A stretch of 64,000 nucleotides of DNA from Competibacter_A sp037045535 (GTDB lineage: Bacteria > Pseudomonadota > Gammaproteobacteria > Competibacterales > Competibacteraceae). The translations under genes and the position numbers were made by a program. The notes beneath the pieces are model-generated. The model saw only the letters and a program-made list of their open reading frames with translations, was not told where the DNA came from and ran no database searches. Location of the stretch: contig JBAOHI010000082.1 in assembly GCA_037045535.1 (NCBI GenBank), forward strand, positions 553,224 through 617,223, read 5' to 3'. Shown here piece after piece: positions 35,302 through 45,136 of this stretch. Position 1 is the stretch's first letter. Each line of letters begins with the position of its first letter.

Positions 35302-35814
35302 ATGAGATTTTTCGGCGGCTCAATGGCCGGTTTTGGCCGGCTGGCGGCCTTGTTCTGGACTCTCGGCCTGTCGCCGGTTTGGAGCGAAAACCCGCAATTC
35401 CCCGTCCCCGGTCCCAAGGACACCTGTCCGGTGTGCGGGATGTTCGTCGCCCTCTATCCCGATTGGGTGGCGACGGTACTGTACAACGACGGCCATGCCC
35501 ACCACTTCGACGGTGCCAAGGATTTGTTCAAATATCTACTAAATTTGCCTAAATACGCGCCTGGCCATGCTCAAACCGACATCGCTGCCATCGGTGTCAC
35601 CGAGTATTACGGCGTGGCCAGGATCGATGCGCGGGCCGCTTGGTACGTGATCGGCTCGGACGTGCTGGGGCCGATGGGTCATGAGCTGGTGCCCTTGGCA
35701 ACTCGGGCCGATGCGGAAGAATTTCAGCGCGACCATAAGGGCGCACGGATTGTCCGCTTCGATGCAGTGACGCCGACCTTGCTGGAAAATCTCGACCATG
35801 GGAAATTCGAATGA
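35302..35814 (+). CDS. NosL-family copper-binding protein
   Basis: A signal segment (MAGFGRLAALFWTLGLSPVW) is followed by DTCPVCGMFVALYPDWVATV, the NosL CxxCGM site, and HHFDGAKDLFKYLLN. The stop overlaps the cobM ATG (ATGA at 35811-35814). A different subfamily from the preceding NosL; the two may act in series on a copper site. Confidence 0.82.
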   Translation: MRFFGGSMAGFGRLAALFWTLGLSPVWSENPQFPVPGPKDTCPVCGMFVALYPDWVATVLYNDGHAHHFDGAKDLFKYLLNLPKYAPGHAQTDIAAIGVTEYYGVARIDARAAWYVIGSDVLGPMGHELVPLATRADAEEFQRDHKGARIVRFDAVTPTLLENLDHGKFE

Positions 35815-36575
35815 CCGTCTATTTTATTGGCGCTGGCCCTGGCGACCCCGAATTGATCACCGTTAAGGGCCAGCGGTTGATCCGCGAATGCCCGTTGGTG
35901 CTGTATGCCGGTTCGCTGGTGCCTAAGGAAGTGGTGTTGACTGCCAACCCCGCCGCTGAAATCGTCAATACCGCCGATCTTGATCTGGACCAAATTATCG
36001 CTCGCATTCGTGTCGCTCACGAGCAAGGGTTGAATGTAGCGCGGGTGCATACTGGCGATCCCGCGTTGTATGGTGCCATCGGCGAGCAGATTCGCGAACT
36101 GGACAAGCTGGGGATTCCCTACGAGGTCGTGCCGGGCGTGACCGCCGCATTCGCCGGGGCCGCGATGCTGAAGCGAGAACTGACTCTGCCGGGTATCAGT
36201 CAGACCCTCATCCTCACTCGCCATGCCGGTAAAACGCCGATGCCGGAGGGCGAGAGCCTGCCGGAACTGGCCCGGCATCGGGCGACGCTGGCGGTTTACC
36301 TAAGCGTGGACAAACTACGGGAGATCGTGGCGGAACTGATCCCGCATTACGGCGCGGATTGCCCGGTCGCCGTGTTGCATCGGGTATCGTGGCCGGATCA
36401 GGATGGCGTGGTCGGTACGCTGACCGACATCGCCGATAAGGTTGCGGCTAAGGGATTCACCCGCACCGCGCTGATCTTAGTCGGGCGGGTGATTCAGCCG
36501 GAGGGTTTTCCACCGTCTTATCTCTACAGTACCGATCACGCCGAGTGGTATCGAAAGCTGCAAGGAACAAATTGA
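35811..36575 (+). CDS. cobM: Precorrin-4 C11-methyltransferase
   Basis: SAM-dependent methylation of the corrin ring. MTVYFIGAGPGDPELITVKG, VHTGDPALYGAIGEQ, YEVVPGVTAAFAGAAMLKRE and LAVYLSVDKL are standard CobM/CbiF signatures; 254 residues is full length. The coupling to nosL by ATGA overlap is unusual; other cobalamin genes are not visible here. Confidence 0.95.
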   Translation: MTVYFIGAGPGDPELITVKGQRLIRECPLVLYAGSLVPKEVVLTANPAAEIVNTADLDLDQIIARIRVAHEQGLNVARVHTGDPALYGAIGEQIRELDKLGIPYEVVPGVTAAFAGAAMLKRELTLPGISQTLILTRHAGKTPMPEGESLPELARHRATLAVYLSVDKLREIVAELIPHYGADCPVAVLHRVSWPDQDGVVGTLTDIADKVAAKGFTRTALILVGRVIQPEGFPPSYLYSTDHAEWYRKLQGTN

Positions 36576-36589
36576 CCGTGGCTCCGCTG

Positions 36590-37172
36590 GCCATAAAGGG
36601 TTGTTGAGGGGGCGGGTCCCGTTCGTTGGGTACGCAGAGCGGGATGACCAATCCACCGCCCGGTGCAGCCGATACTCGGTCCCCATCGCTCCAGGTCCCC
36701 GCACCGTCGAGCCATCGACCACTACAAACCGCAGATGACCTTCGCACAATAGCGCCGTCACCGCCCCCAGCAATCGGCTCAAATGCCTTCACCCACGGCA
36801 CGCACCCCTTCAGGCGCTTCTGGATCGCGGTATCGCGAATCCATTCCTCCAACAGCGTGAAGTTCCCCGCCGTCTCCCGCAGCACCTGATCCATGCCACA
36901 GTCGCTCAGCTCCACCGGAGCAGTTGCTCCGGCGTCTTGATCTTGCGACTCCGGGTGAACGCCTTGAGTTCGAGCGCCAATTCCCGGCAATCCTCGGGCA
37001 ACTCTTGCAAGAAGCGCTCGAAGGGCGTACCCCCATGACCAAATGACAGGCTCATCGTGATCGGTCCTCCAATGGCGAACAGAGTGTGAGAAACCTTAGC
37101 GCCCGCCGCTTTCTTACCCCCCCTCTTCAATACCTTATTCGTTAATGTCGGCGCATATACGTTGATGCCCAC
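36590..37172 (-). pseudogene. IS4-family transposase remnant
   Basis: Segments recur in three frames: GHGGTPFERFLQELPEDCRE and LALELKAFTRSRKIKTPEQLL (37172 frame), QVLRETAGNFTLLEEWIRDT (36990 frame), and LLGAVTALLCEGHLRFVVVD then GSTVRGPGAMGTEYRLHRAVD (36782 frame). These are the N-terminal and first catalytic-Asp parts of a DDE transposase. The later DDE part is gone and at least two frameshifts separate the pieces. Confidence 0.75.
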
Positions 37173-37509
37173 CTGCCGGCCGTGGCATCACCGTCAGCAC
37201 TTCCGACGATCTCACGATTTTTGGCAAATATCCATTTGCCTATTTCTACTAATTTTTTACACAATTCTATTATATGACATTACTACTATCGACTTCATTT
37301 ATTATAAATTATTATTTTTAATAAATAATTAAAAAATGATCGTGTGAAAAATATTTGAAATATAAAGATTAAACCACGAAGTCGTATTCGTGATTAAGTA
37401 GAGATAGGCATAATGTTTGTAGCTTTAGGCAAGCTATTTCTCTCCAAAAATCTATCATGAAGGCCCATCTCGACAGCCAAGCAGCATGACTCGCAAAAGG
37501 AGGAAGGCC
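37173..37509. other. AT-rich intergenic stretch before the aldo-keto reductase
   Basis: About 340 bp. 37230-37380 is extremely AT-rich, with many A/T runs, unlike the surrounding GC-rich sequence. No gene is seen. It probably holds the promoter of the detoxification module and an edge of the transferred block; I cannot point to one clear sigma-70 site. Confidence 0.5.
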
Positions 37510-38497
37510 ATGCAAAAACGTATCTTTGGCAACAGCGGACTGGAAGTTTCCGCGCTGGGTTATGGGTGTATGGGCCTGAATTTCGGTTACGGATCGGGCA
37601 TCGGCAAGGAAGAAGCCATCAAGCTCATTCGCCACGCCTTCGAGCTGGGGGTGACGTTCTTCGATACGGCGGAAGCCTATGGCCCCTTCACCAATGAAGA
37701 AATCGTGGGCGAAGCACTGCAACCGATCCGCGATCAGGTGGTGATCGCCACCAAATTCGGTTTTCAGGATGGTATGGCGGCCAAAGGCTTGGACAGCCGC
37801 CCGGAACGCATCCGGCAGGTCGCCGAAGAATCCTTGAAACGTCTACGCACCGACCGTATCGACCTGTTTTACCAACACCGCGTCGATCCCTCCGTGCCGA
37901 TCGAAGACGTAGCCGGTACGGTAAAGGACCTCATCGCCGAAGGCAAGGTCAAGCATTTCGGCCTGTCGGAAGCGAGCGTACACAGCATCCGCAAAGCCCA
38001 TGCCGTGCAGCCGGTTACCGCCCTGCAAAGCGAATATTCGCTGTTCTGGCGCGAACCGGAACAAGAGATCCTGCCGACACTGGAAGCATTGGGGATCGGC
38101 TTCGTGCCCTTCGCTCCATTGGGCAGGGGCTTTTTGACGGGCAAGATCGATGCGGGCACTTCCTTTGCCGACAACGACATGCGCAGGAGCGTACCGCGCT
38201 TTACGGAAGAAAACCGCAAAGCCAATCAGGCACTGGTCGCGTTGATCAGCGGGATCGCCCAAGGAAAAAGACGCCACCCCGGCTCAGGTCGCCCTGGCCT
38301 GGCTGCTCGCGCAAAAACCGTGGATCGTCCCGATCCCCGGAACGACCAAGGCATCCAGGCTAGCGGAAAATCTCGGCGGCGCGACGCTGGAACTGACACC
38401 GGCCGACCTTGCGAACATCGAGCGAGCCACGGCGGAAATGACCCTGCACGGCGACCGTTATCCGCCGGCCATGCAACGATACGTCGATCACCAATAG
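37510..38497 (+). CDS. Aldo/keto reductase; one frameshift
   Basis: NADPH-dependent carbonyl reduction in a TIM barrel. Catalytic tetrad visible: Asp and Tyr in FFDTAEAYGPFTNEE, Lys in VVIATKFGF, His in DLFYQHRVD. At 38263-38264 one extra G breaks the frame; removing it gives QEKDATPAQVALAWLLAQKP then IVPIPGTTKASRLAENLGG and a normal end at 38497 (VDHQ). Without repair the frame runs on into the next gene and simulates a 699-residue fusion. AAGGAGGAA lies before ATG 37510. First gene of an AKR-ADH-MFS-AraC module. Confidence 0.88.
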
Positions 38498-38517
38498 AAC
38501 TTGATGGAGCGCTTAAC

Positions 38518-39585
38518 ATGATGAAAACCATCGGATACGCCACTGATTCCCCCACCGGCGCACTGGAGCCGTTCAACTTCGAACGCCGCGACCCTCGACC
38601 GGAAGATGTCGTCATCGACATTCTGTACTGCGGTATCTGCCACTCCGACATCCATTCGGCCCGCAACGAATGGGGCTGGACGCAATACCCGTTCGTGCCT
38701 GGCCATGAAATCGTCGGACGGGTCAGCGCCGTGGGTGACAAAGTCGGCCAATTCAAGCCTGGCGATCTGGTCGGGGTCGGTTGCCTGGTCGATAGCTGCC
38801 GCCATTGCGAATCCTGCGAGGAGGGACTGGAGCAGTATTGCGAAAACGGCTTTACCGGAACCTATGGCGGCGAGGACAAAATCGGCGGCACGCCACACCC
38901 CTTCACCTTCGGCGGCTATTCCGACAAGATCACGGTCGATGAACGCTTCGTGCTGCGCATTCCCGAGAACCTCGACCCAGCGGCCGCCGCGCCTTTGCTC
39001 TGCGCCGGCATCACCACTTATTCCCCGCTACGCCATTGGAAGGTGGGGCCGGGTCAGAAAGTCGGGGTGATCGGCCTGGGCGGCCTGGGTCACATGGGCG
39101 TCAAGTTCGCCCATGCCATGGGCGCGCATGTGGTGATGATCACCACCTCGCCGGAAAAAGGCGCGGACGCACAGAAGCTCGGCGCGGACGAAGTCCTGCT
39201 GTCCACTGACGAGGCGGCGATGCAGGCGGCGCAGAACAGCTTCGACTTCCTGCTCAACACCATACCCGTCGGCCATAACGTCGATCCTTATATGGCGCTG
39301 CTGAAACGCGACGCGACCATGGTGATCGTGGGCGCGGTCGAGGCGCTAACCCGGGTGGACGGTATTCCCTTCATCTTCCGCCGCCGCTCGCTGGCCGGCT
39401 CACTGATCGGCGGACTGCCGGAAACGCAGGAAATGCTGGATTTTTGCGGAGAACACGACATCACCTGCGATATCGAAACCATCGTGATCAAGGACGTCAA
39501 CACGGCCTACGACCGCACCGTCAAAGGCGATGTGAAATATCGTTTCGTGATCGACATGGCTTCCCTTCAACCGGAAGCCGCGTAA
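38518..39585 (+). CDS. Zinc-dependent alcohol dehydrogenase (YahK/cinnamyl-alcohol type)
   Basis: 355 residues. Catalytic zinc site CGICHSDIHSARNEWGWTQ plus GHE, structural zinc loop CRHCESCEEGLEQYC, NADP Rossmann motif GLGGLGHMGVKFAHAMG. The family reduces many aldehydes with NADPH. The start MMKTIGYATDSP at 38518 is 20 bp after the reductase stop; it shares the same frame as the 5' part of that gene only by chance. Confidence 0.92.
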   Translation: MMKTIGYATDSPTGALEPFNFERRDPRPEDVVIDILYCGICHSDIHSARNEWGWTQYPFVPGHEIVGRVSAVGDKVGQFKPGDLVGVGCLVDSCRHCESCEEGLEQYCENGFTGTYGGEDKIGGTPHPFTFGGYSDKITVDERFVLRIPENLDPAAAAPLLCAGITTYSPLRHWKVGPGQKVGVIGLGGLGHMGVKFAHAMGAHVVMITTSPEKGADAQKLGADEVLLSTDEAAMQAAQNSFDFLLNTIPVGHNVDPYMALLKRDATMVIVGAVEALTRVDGIPFIFRRRSLAGSLIGGLPETQEMLDFCGEHDITCDIETIVIKDVNTAYDRTVKGDVKYRFVIDMASLQPEAA

Positions 39586-39612
39586 GCGGCTCAGCAATAA
39601 AGCAGGTCGTCA

Positions 39613-41064
39613 ATGACTCACGGCATCGCCCCAAAGCGCATTCCCATCCTGATGATCATCCTGGTCAGTTACCTGATGATCATCCTGGACATTTCGATCG
39701 TGATTACGGCGCTGCCGAAAATCCAGGACACGCTCGGCTTTTCGGAAGTCGGCCTGTCCTGGGTACAAAACGCCTATACGCTGACCTTCGGCGGGTTGCT
39801 GTTGCTGGGCGCGCGTGGCGGCGATTTGCTGGGGCGGCGACGCCTGTTCATCATCGGATTGGCGATTTTCGCCTTCGCTTCGCTGTTGATCGGCTTCACG
39901 CAATCGGCGGCGTGGATGATCGCCTCGCGGGCCTTGCAGGGCATCGGCGCGGCCTTGCTGGCGCCGTCCACCCTGGCGCTGCTGACCGTCAATTTCCCCG
40001 AGGGCGAGGAACGCACCCGCGCCGTGGCCTATTACGGCGCGACCGCCGGGATCGGCTCCAGTGTCGGGTTGGTGGCGGGCGGCATCATCGCCGACCTGAT
40101 CTCATGGCGCGCCGGATTCTTTATCAACCTGCCCATCGCCGCGATTCTGATCGCTGCTTCCCTGCGCTATATCGATGAAACCGAACCGCATTCGGGAGAC
40201 TTCGACCTGATCGGGGCGCTAAGTTCGACGCTGGGCATGACGTCTCTGGTCTATGCGATTGTCCATTCCGAAGCACACGGCTGGACGAACCCCAGTACGC
40301 TTTTCCCTCTCGCGGTGGGTCTACTGATATTGGCATTTTTCGTACTGAATGAATGGCGTGCGAAACAACCCATCATGCCGCTGCACCTTTTCGCCAACGC
40401 CGAGCGCAGCTGCGCCTATGCCGCCCGCGTTTTGATGCTGGGCGCGGTATTCAGCTTCTTTTTCTACATCACGCAATATTTGCAAATTGTGAAAGGATTC
40501 AGGCCATTGGAAGCCGGATTTGCCTTCCTACCCCTGACCATCCTGCAATTTCTCGGCGCGATGGCCGTACCGCGCCTGACCCGACACTATGGCAATGGGC
40601 CGTTGCTGGCGGGCGGGCTCTTGATTCTCATGACCGGCATGATCTGGGTCAGTAGCCAGCTGTCGGTCAGTACCTCCTATCTCACCGGGGTCGCCTTACC
40701 CATGCTGCTGATTGGCACCGGTCTGGGCTTGGCGCTCAGCCCGCTGACCGCTTCCAGCATTATCGGGGTCGAACATCAAGATGCCGGCGCGGCCTCCGGC
40801 CTGGTGAACGTGGCACACCAACTGGGCGGTTCCTTCGGTTTTGCGGTACTTGTCGCCGTGTTTGCCGCGGCGAATTCCACTACGCTGACCGGAGGTACGC
40901 TGTTCACCCACCGCATCGCCTCCACGTTTGCCGTCGGATCGGAACTGCTGGTAGTCACCTTTGGGCTGGTGATGGTTTTTATCGTCAGACCGTTCAACCG
41001 TAAAAGTGCGGCGGAAAAACCCGTGGCTAACCGGCTCGACCATCTTGAAACAGAAGACGCATGA
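39613..41064 (+). CDS. MFS transporter, DHA2 (14-TMS) drug/proton antiporter type
   Basis: 483 residues of hydrophobic helices beginning ILMIILVSYLMIILDISIVI. DHA2 signs: LDISIVITALPKIQ (motif D-like), ARGGDLLGRRRLF (motif A), and GIGSSVGLVAGGIIAD (motif C). Proton-driven export of toxic organics. It follows the ADH by 27 bp, so it is probably the efflux arm of the module. Confidence 0.9.
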   Translation: MTHGIAPKRIPILMIILVSYLMIILDISIVITALPKIQDTLGFSEVGLSWVQNAYTLTFGGLLLLGARGGDLLGRRRLFIIGLAIFAFASLLIGFTQSAAWMIASRALQGIGAALLAPSTLALLTVNFPEGEERTRAVAYYGATAGIGSSVGLVAGGIIADLISWRAGFFINLPIAAILIAASLRYIDETEPHSGDFDLIGALSSTLGMTSLVYAIVHSEAHGWTNPSTLFPLAVGLLILAFFVLNEWRAKQPIMPLHLFANAERSCAYAARVLMLGAVFSFFFYITQYLQIVKGFRPLEAGFAFLPLTILQFLGAMAVPRLTRHYGNGPLLAGGLLILMTGMIWVSSQLSVSTSYLTGVALPMLLIGTGLGLALSPLTASSIIGVEHQDAGAASGLVNVAHQLGGSFGFAVLVAVFAAANSTTLTGGTLFTHRIASTFAVGSELLVVTFGLVMVFIVRPFNRKSAAEKPVANRLDHLETEDA

Positions 41065-41104
41065 TGAATAATTCTCGTCGATGACCTGAGAACGAATAGA
41101 ACTC

Positions 41105-42055
41105 ATGCTGCAACCCAATGAAAACCTAGTGTCTTTTGCAAAGGCCGGGGATGACGAAACGCCACCGGACAGTGGCGATTTGAAAAAACTGGCCGATTTG
41201 ATTGCCCGATTCGCACCGCATGATGGGCGCTTCGAGTTATCAGGTTACGGACTGTATGTGGTCAAGGAGACCAAGACGACTCCCGAAACGACACGCACCA
41301 TGAGTCAGCCGGGAATGTGCATCGTCGCCCAAGGCGCAAAGCGTGTCTCGCTGGCACACCGTTCCTTTGAATATAACGAATCCCGTATGGTGGTTTATGC
41401 GGCCGAAGTACCAGTCGGCGCCAGCATCATCAAGGCCAGCCCGGAAGAGCCTTTCCTCTGTCTTGTCGTACCTCTTGATCCTCAGAAACTGATCGAATTG
41501 ATTTTGAAGGTCTTTCCGAGCGGTGTGCCTAAAACGCCGAATACCCAGGCCATTTATGTCGGCAACAACCATCCCAAGATCGTCACCGCCGCCATCCGGA
41601 TCATGGATTTGATCCTGCAACAGGAAGATGCCGATCTGCTGGTGCCGCTGGTGATCGATGAAATGCTCATCCGTCTACTACGAAGCCCGATGGGTCCTTC
41701 CATTGCGCAAATCGGCATCACGGATTCCCATGCGCAAAAGGTTTCAAGGGCTATTTCGTGGCTTAAGGAGAACTATGCCACACCCATCAAAGTGGAAGAG
41801 CTTGCCGCCATTTCAAGGATGAGTCCTTCATCCTTTTATAACCATTTTAAATCGCTGACTTCAATGAGTCCGCTGCAATTCCAAAAATCACTGAGATTGC
41901 AGGAAGCACGCAATCTAATCATGACGAAAAGAGTGGATGTCAGCAGGGCAAGCTTTCAGGTGGGCTATGCCAGCCTCTCGCAATTCAGTCGCGAATACAG
42001 CCGTCTGTTCGGCTGTCCTCCTAGTAAAGATATTGCGCAATTACGTAGCGTCTAA
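41105..42055 (+). CDS. AraC-family transcriptional regulator with AraC_N cupin-like domain (YqhC-like)
   Basis: An N-terminal ligand domain (GMCIVAQGAKRVSLAHRSFE, MVVYAAEVPVGASII) and a C-terminal double HTH (IKVEELAAISRMSPSSFYNH; RASFQVGYASLSQFSREYSR, LFGCPPSKD). This is the layout of YqhC, which activates yqhD-dkgA (ADH and aldo-keto reductase) in response to aldehydes in E. coli. The same pair of enzymes stands upstream, so it probably controls this module. 40 bp separates it from the MFS gene. Confidence 0.88.
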   Translation: MLQPNENLVSFAKAGDDETPPDSGDLKKLADLIARFAPHDGRFELSGYGLYVVKETKTTPETTRTMSQPGMCIVAQGAKRVSLAHRSFEYNESRMVVYAAEVPVGASIIKASPEEPFLCLVVPLDPQKLIELILKVFPSGVPKTPNTQAIYVGNNHPKIVTAAIRIMDLILQQEDADLLVPLVIDEMLIRLLRSPMGPSIAQIGITDSHAQKVSRAISWLKENYATPIKVEELAAISRMSPSSFYNHFKSLTSMSPLQFQKSLRLQEARNLIMTKRVDVSRASFQVGYASLSQFSREYSRLFGCPPSKDIAQLRSV

Positions 42056-43041
42056 AAATGATCAGCAGCCTTTACACACTGATATTCAGTATCATAATCA
42101 AAATTGGAATGTTATAGAGTGAAATGGGTCTGCTTTCCTTGCTAGGGCGTGTCATCAATTGAGCCAGATGACGGTGGCGGCCAGATCAGACGGCGGCCGG
42201 CTTTGTTGCATAAATCTGCGGAGTCCCCATATTGAGGGGATGAACGAACAGAAGCGGAAATATCGGGTTACGAACTGGCGGGCCTACAACGCGGCGCTGG
42301 TGGCGCGGGGGTCGCTGACGGTGTGGTTTGACGAGGCGGCGGTGGCGGGATGGTACGAGACGGAACGGACCGGCCGACGCGGGGCGCCGCGCCGGTACGC
42401 GGAGGTGGCGGTCCAGTGCGGGTTGGTGGTCCGGGAGGTCTTTCATCTGCCCTTGCGGGCGCTGACGGGGTTTTGGGGCTCGTTGGTGAAGTTGCTGGGA
42501 CTGGCGCTGGCGATTCCGGACTACAGCACCTTCAGCCGCCGGGCGGCGACGTTGACCGTGTGGATCGGCCGCCTGGCGAAGTCACAATCCCGCCATGTGG
42601 TGATCGATTCCACTGGTTTGAAGGTCTACGGCGAAGGCGAATGGAAGGTGCGCCAGCACGGGACGAGCCAGCGCCGGACCTGGCGCAAACTCCACTTGGC
42701 GGTGGATGCGGAAAACCATGAAGTGATCGCCGCCGAATTGACCGCGGCGTTCGTGGGGGATGCCGGGGTGCTGCCTGACTTGTTGGATCAACTGCCCGCC
42801 GAGGAATCGCTCGCCTCCGTGGCGGCGGACGGTGCCTACGACACCCACGCCTGTCACCAGGCGCTGCTGGATCGTCAGGCGGCCGCCTTGATTCCACCCC
42901 GTGCCGGGGCCATCGCCTGGCCGCCGCTGGCCGACGGTCAACCGCATCCGCGCACCAAAATCCTGGAGCGGATCACGCAACGCGGTCGCAAAGCCTGGAA
43001 ACAACACAGCGGCTATCACCGGCGCAGTCTAAATAGTGTAG

Positions 43042-43527
43042 TCACGAGATAGAGAGCCAAAGGAAAGCGCAGCGGATTTGGACAATGGCGAGGAAGGAAG
43101 AGGTACGTTTGGCGTAGCGTGTGGCAACACCGCGCCAGCCTTTGAGGCGCAGGATAGCGTTTTCAACCAGATGGCGAAGGCGATATAGATAGGTATCGTA
43201 ATCGCGTTGGTCTTTGCGGTTTTTCTTGGGCGGGATGACGGGGACCATGCGGTGCGCGGCGGCGTGAGCAAGAATTTCGTTGGTATCATAGGCCTTATCC
43301 GCCATCAGCGCATCGGCCTGCAATCCCTCGATCAGCGGCAAAGCCTCTGCGCAATCCGCACGGGTACCTGTTGTAACAGACACTCGGAGTGGCAGACCAG
43401 TCGCATCCACGGCCACATGTACCTTGGTGTTGAGCCCCCTTTTGTACGCGCCATGTCCTCGTTGCCGCCAACCGCCCCCGCAGCGTGCGGATGCACCTTG
43501 ATATGGGTCGCGTCGATCATCAACCAC
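43042..43527 (-). CDS. IS427-group transposase, orfB (reached by -1 frameshift)
   Basis: Joins after the slippery run as RGLNTKVHVAVDATGLPLRV, then ALMADKAYDTNEILAHAAA (second Asp) and RLRHLVENAILRLKGWRGVA (catalytic Glu region), ending LWLSIS. The earlier residues of this frame are antiphase to orfA and not used. Confidence 0.8.
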   Translation of the reverse strand: MVDDRRDPYQGASARCGGGWRQRGHGAYKRGLNTKVHVAVDATGLPLRVSVTTGTRADCAEALPLIEGLQADALMADKAYDTNEILAHAAAHRMVPVIPPKKNRKDQRDYDTYLYRLRHLVENAILRLKGWRGVATRYAKRTSSFLAIVQIRCAFLWLSIS

Positions 43528-43817
43528 TCCATATCGGGGTCATCAATCAACGCTTCCAAGAGCCTTTCCCACACGCCCGCGTCCCGCCACCGAATAAACC
43601 GACGGTGCGTGTTTCCCCATCCGCCCAGATCCGGCGGCAAGTCGCGCCACGGCGCTCCCGTCCGTAAAATCCAGAAAACAGCGTTGATAAAGCGCCGATT
43701 ATCCTCGGCAATCCCTCCCCACTGACCCCTCCGACCGGGTAAATGCGGCTCTATTAAACCCCACACCCGGTCAGATATATCGTGCCGTCTGTGCGCTAAT
43801 CCTCTCTCTTTGCTCAT
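43332..43817 (-). CDS. IS427-group transposase, orfA
   Basis: MSKERGLAHRRHDISDRVWG, then RRGQWGGIAEDNRRFINAVF and MEWLMIDATHIKVHPHAAGA (first catalytic Asp). The useful frame ends near ARTKGG, where an A4G5 run allows a -1 shift into orfB, normal for this group. After that point this frame is a non-productive tail. Confidence 0.85.
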   Translation of the reverse strand: MSKERGLAHRRHDISDRVWGLIEPHLPGRRGQWGGIAEDNRRFINAVFWILRTGAPWRDLPPDLGGWGNTHRRFIRWRDAGVWERLLEALIDDPDMEWLMIDATHIKVHPHAAGAVGGNEDMARTKGGSTPRYMWPWMRLVCHSECLLQQVPVRIAQRLCR

Positions 43818-43976
43818 GTGATCCCCCTTTCGATCACATCAGCCTCTCATATTTCCTATCTCATGACTACACTATCTAGCCGAAACCGCGATGTTTCGTC
43901 TGAAAACCTGAGGTTCCCCCGGAATTTGGTCTTCCAAGGGTGACGTAAGATGACGTTACTTTGGAAGGCAGAAATA

Positions 43977-44267
43977 ATGAAGATACCGAAGCAGGCATAT
44001 ACGCTGGAATTCAAGGAACAGGCGGTCAAGCGGGTGAAGGATGGGCAGTCCTTGGCCGGGGTAGCGCGGGAATTGGGGCTGGTCGAGCAGACCCTGCGCA
44101 ACTGGGTCAAGGTCGCAGCGGCAGGCAAGCTGGCGGGGGCCGGCGGCAAGGCGGTGACGCCGGAGGAGATGGAATTGTCCCGGCTACGGGCTGAGAACCT
44201 GCGGCTCAAGCGGGAACTGGAAATCATAAAAAAAGCGGCGGCGTACTTCGCGAAGGATGCGCTATGA
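43977..44267 (+). CDS. IS3-family transposase orfA (copy 1)
   Basis: 96 residues from MKIPKQAYTLEFKEQAVKRV: an HTH (SLAGVARELGLVEQTLRNWV) and a leucine zipper-like tail (ELSRLRAENLRLKRELEIIK) for DNA binding and multimerisation. The stop overlaps the orfB start as ATGA. Confidence 0.92.
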   Translation: MKIPKQAYTLEFKEQAVKRVKDGQSLAGVARELGLVEQTLRNWVKVAAAGKLAGAGGKAVTPEEMELSRLRAENLRLKRELEIIKKAAAYFAKDAL

Positions 44268-45136
44268 GGTACGCCTGGATCGATGCGCATCGGCAAGAGT
44301 TCCCCTTGGCGGACCTGTGCGCCGCCCTGGAGGTCAGCATCAGCGGCTACCGGGCCTGGAAGCGCGGCGGTATACCGGACCGCCAGCGGCTGACGGACCG
44401 CCAGATGGTGGCGCTGATCCGGGCCATCCATGCCGAACTCAAAGGCGCCTACGGCAGCCCGCGCATGGTGCGGGAACTGCGAGCACGTGGCTTTCCGGCC
44501 AGCAAGGGGCGGGTGGAGCGCCTGATGCGCAAATACGGCATTCGGGCTCGCCATAAGCGGCGCTACAAGGTGACGACGGACTCGAAGCACGGCTTGCCGG
44601 TGGCGGAGAACCGGCTGGACCGGAACTTCATGCCGACGGCGCCAAACCAGGTGTGGACGTCGGACATCACGTACCTGTGGACAGACGAAGGCTGGCTGTA
44701 TCTTGCCATCGTCATGGATTTGTTCAACCGGGAAATCGTCGGCTGGTCCCTGAAACCGCGCATGATGGCCGATATCGCCACCGATGCGCTGACCATGGCC
44801 TGGTTCAGGAAGTGGCCGACGCCAGGCTTGCTGCACCACTCCGACCGGGGCAGCCAGTACGCGAGCCACGCCTTCCAAGACAAGCTCCGGGAATACGGCA
44901 TGACGTGCTCGATGAGCCGGAAGGGCAACTGCTGGGACAACGCTCCGACCGAGAGCTGGTTCAACAGCTTCAAGAACGAGCGGGTGCATGGCGTTCCCTA
45001 CGCCAGCCATGCCGACATGAAGGCCGCGAGCTTCGAGTACATCGAGGTGTTCTACAACCGGAAACGGCTGCATTCGACCCTCGGCTACCGCTCGCCCGTT
45101 CAATTCCTGGAACATTGGACCAGCCAGCAGACTTAG
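44264..45136 (+). CDS. IS3-family transposase orfB (copy 1)
   Basis: 290-residue integrase-type catalytic subunit. DDE residues in VWTSDITYLW, LHHSDRGSQYAS and DNAPTESWFNSFKNE; HTH_21 region GAYGSPRMVRELRARGFPAS. Complete and apparently active. Confidence 0.93.
   Translation: MRYAWIDAHRQEFPLADLCAALEVSISGYRAWKRGGIPDRQRLTDRQMVALIRAIHAELKGAYGSPRMVRELRARGFPASKGRVERLMRKYGIRARHKRRYKVTTDSKHGLPVAENRLDRNFMPTAPNQVWTSDITYLWTDEGWLYLAIVMDLFNREIVGWSLKPRMMADIATDALTMAWFRKWPTPGLLHHSDRGSQYASHAFQDKLREYGMTCSMSRKGNCWDNAPTESWFNSFKNERVHGVPYASHADMKAASFEYIEVFYNRKRLHSTLGYRSPVQFLEHWTSQQT

Larger units (their letters stand above)
43032..43875 (-). mobile_element. IS5-family (IS427-group) insertion sequence, 844 bp
   Basis: Ends share TAGTGTAGTCA-GAGATAG as inverted repeats (left tip 43033/43034, right tip 43874/43875, one mismatch). 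CTA occurs on both sides (43029-43031 and 43876-43878) as a 3-bp target duplication. It lies inside the older IS5 transposase gene. Confidence 0.85.

Noticed and set aside
37486..39585. Single 699-residue aldo-keto reductase/ADH fusion protein
   Set aside because: The middle 80 residues are out-of-frame translation; the true reductase end lies in the next frame and the ADH has its own start.
43856..45115. 419-codon minus-strand frame over IS3 copy 1 (and its twin at 53383-54606)
   Set aside because: Antisense to orfB of the IS; appears in both copies only because they are identical.
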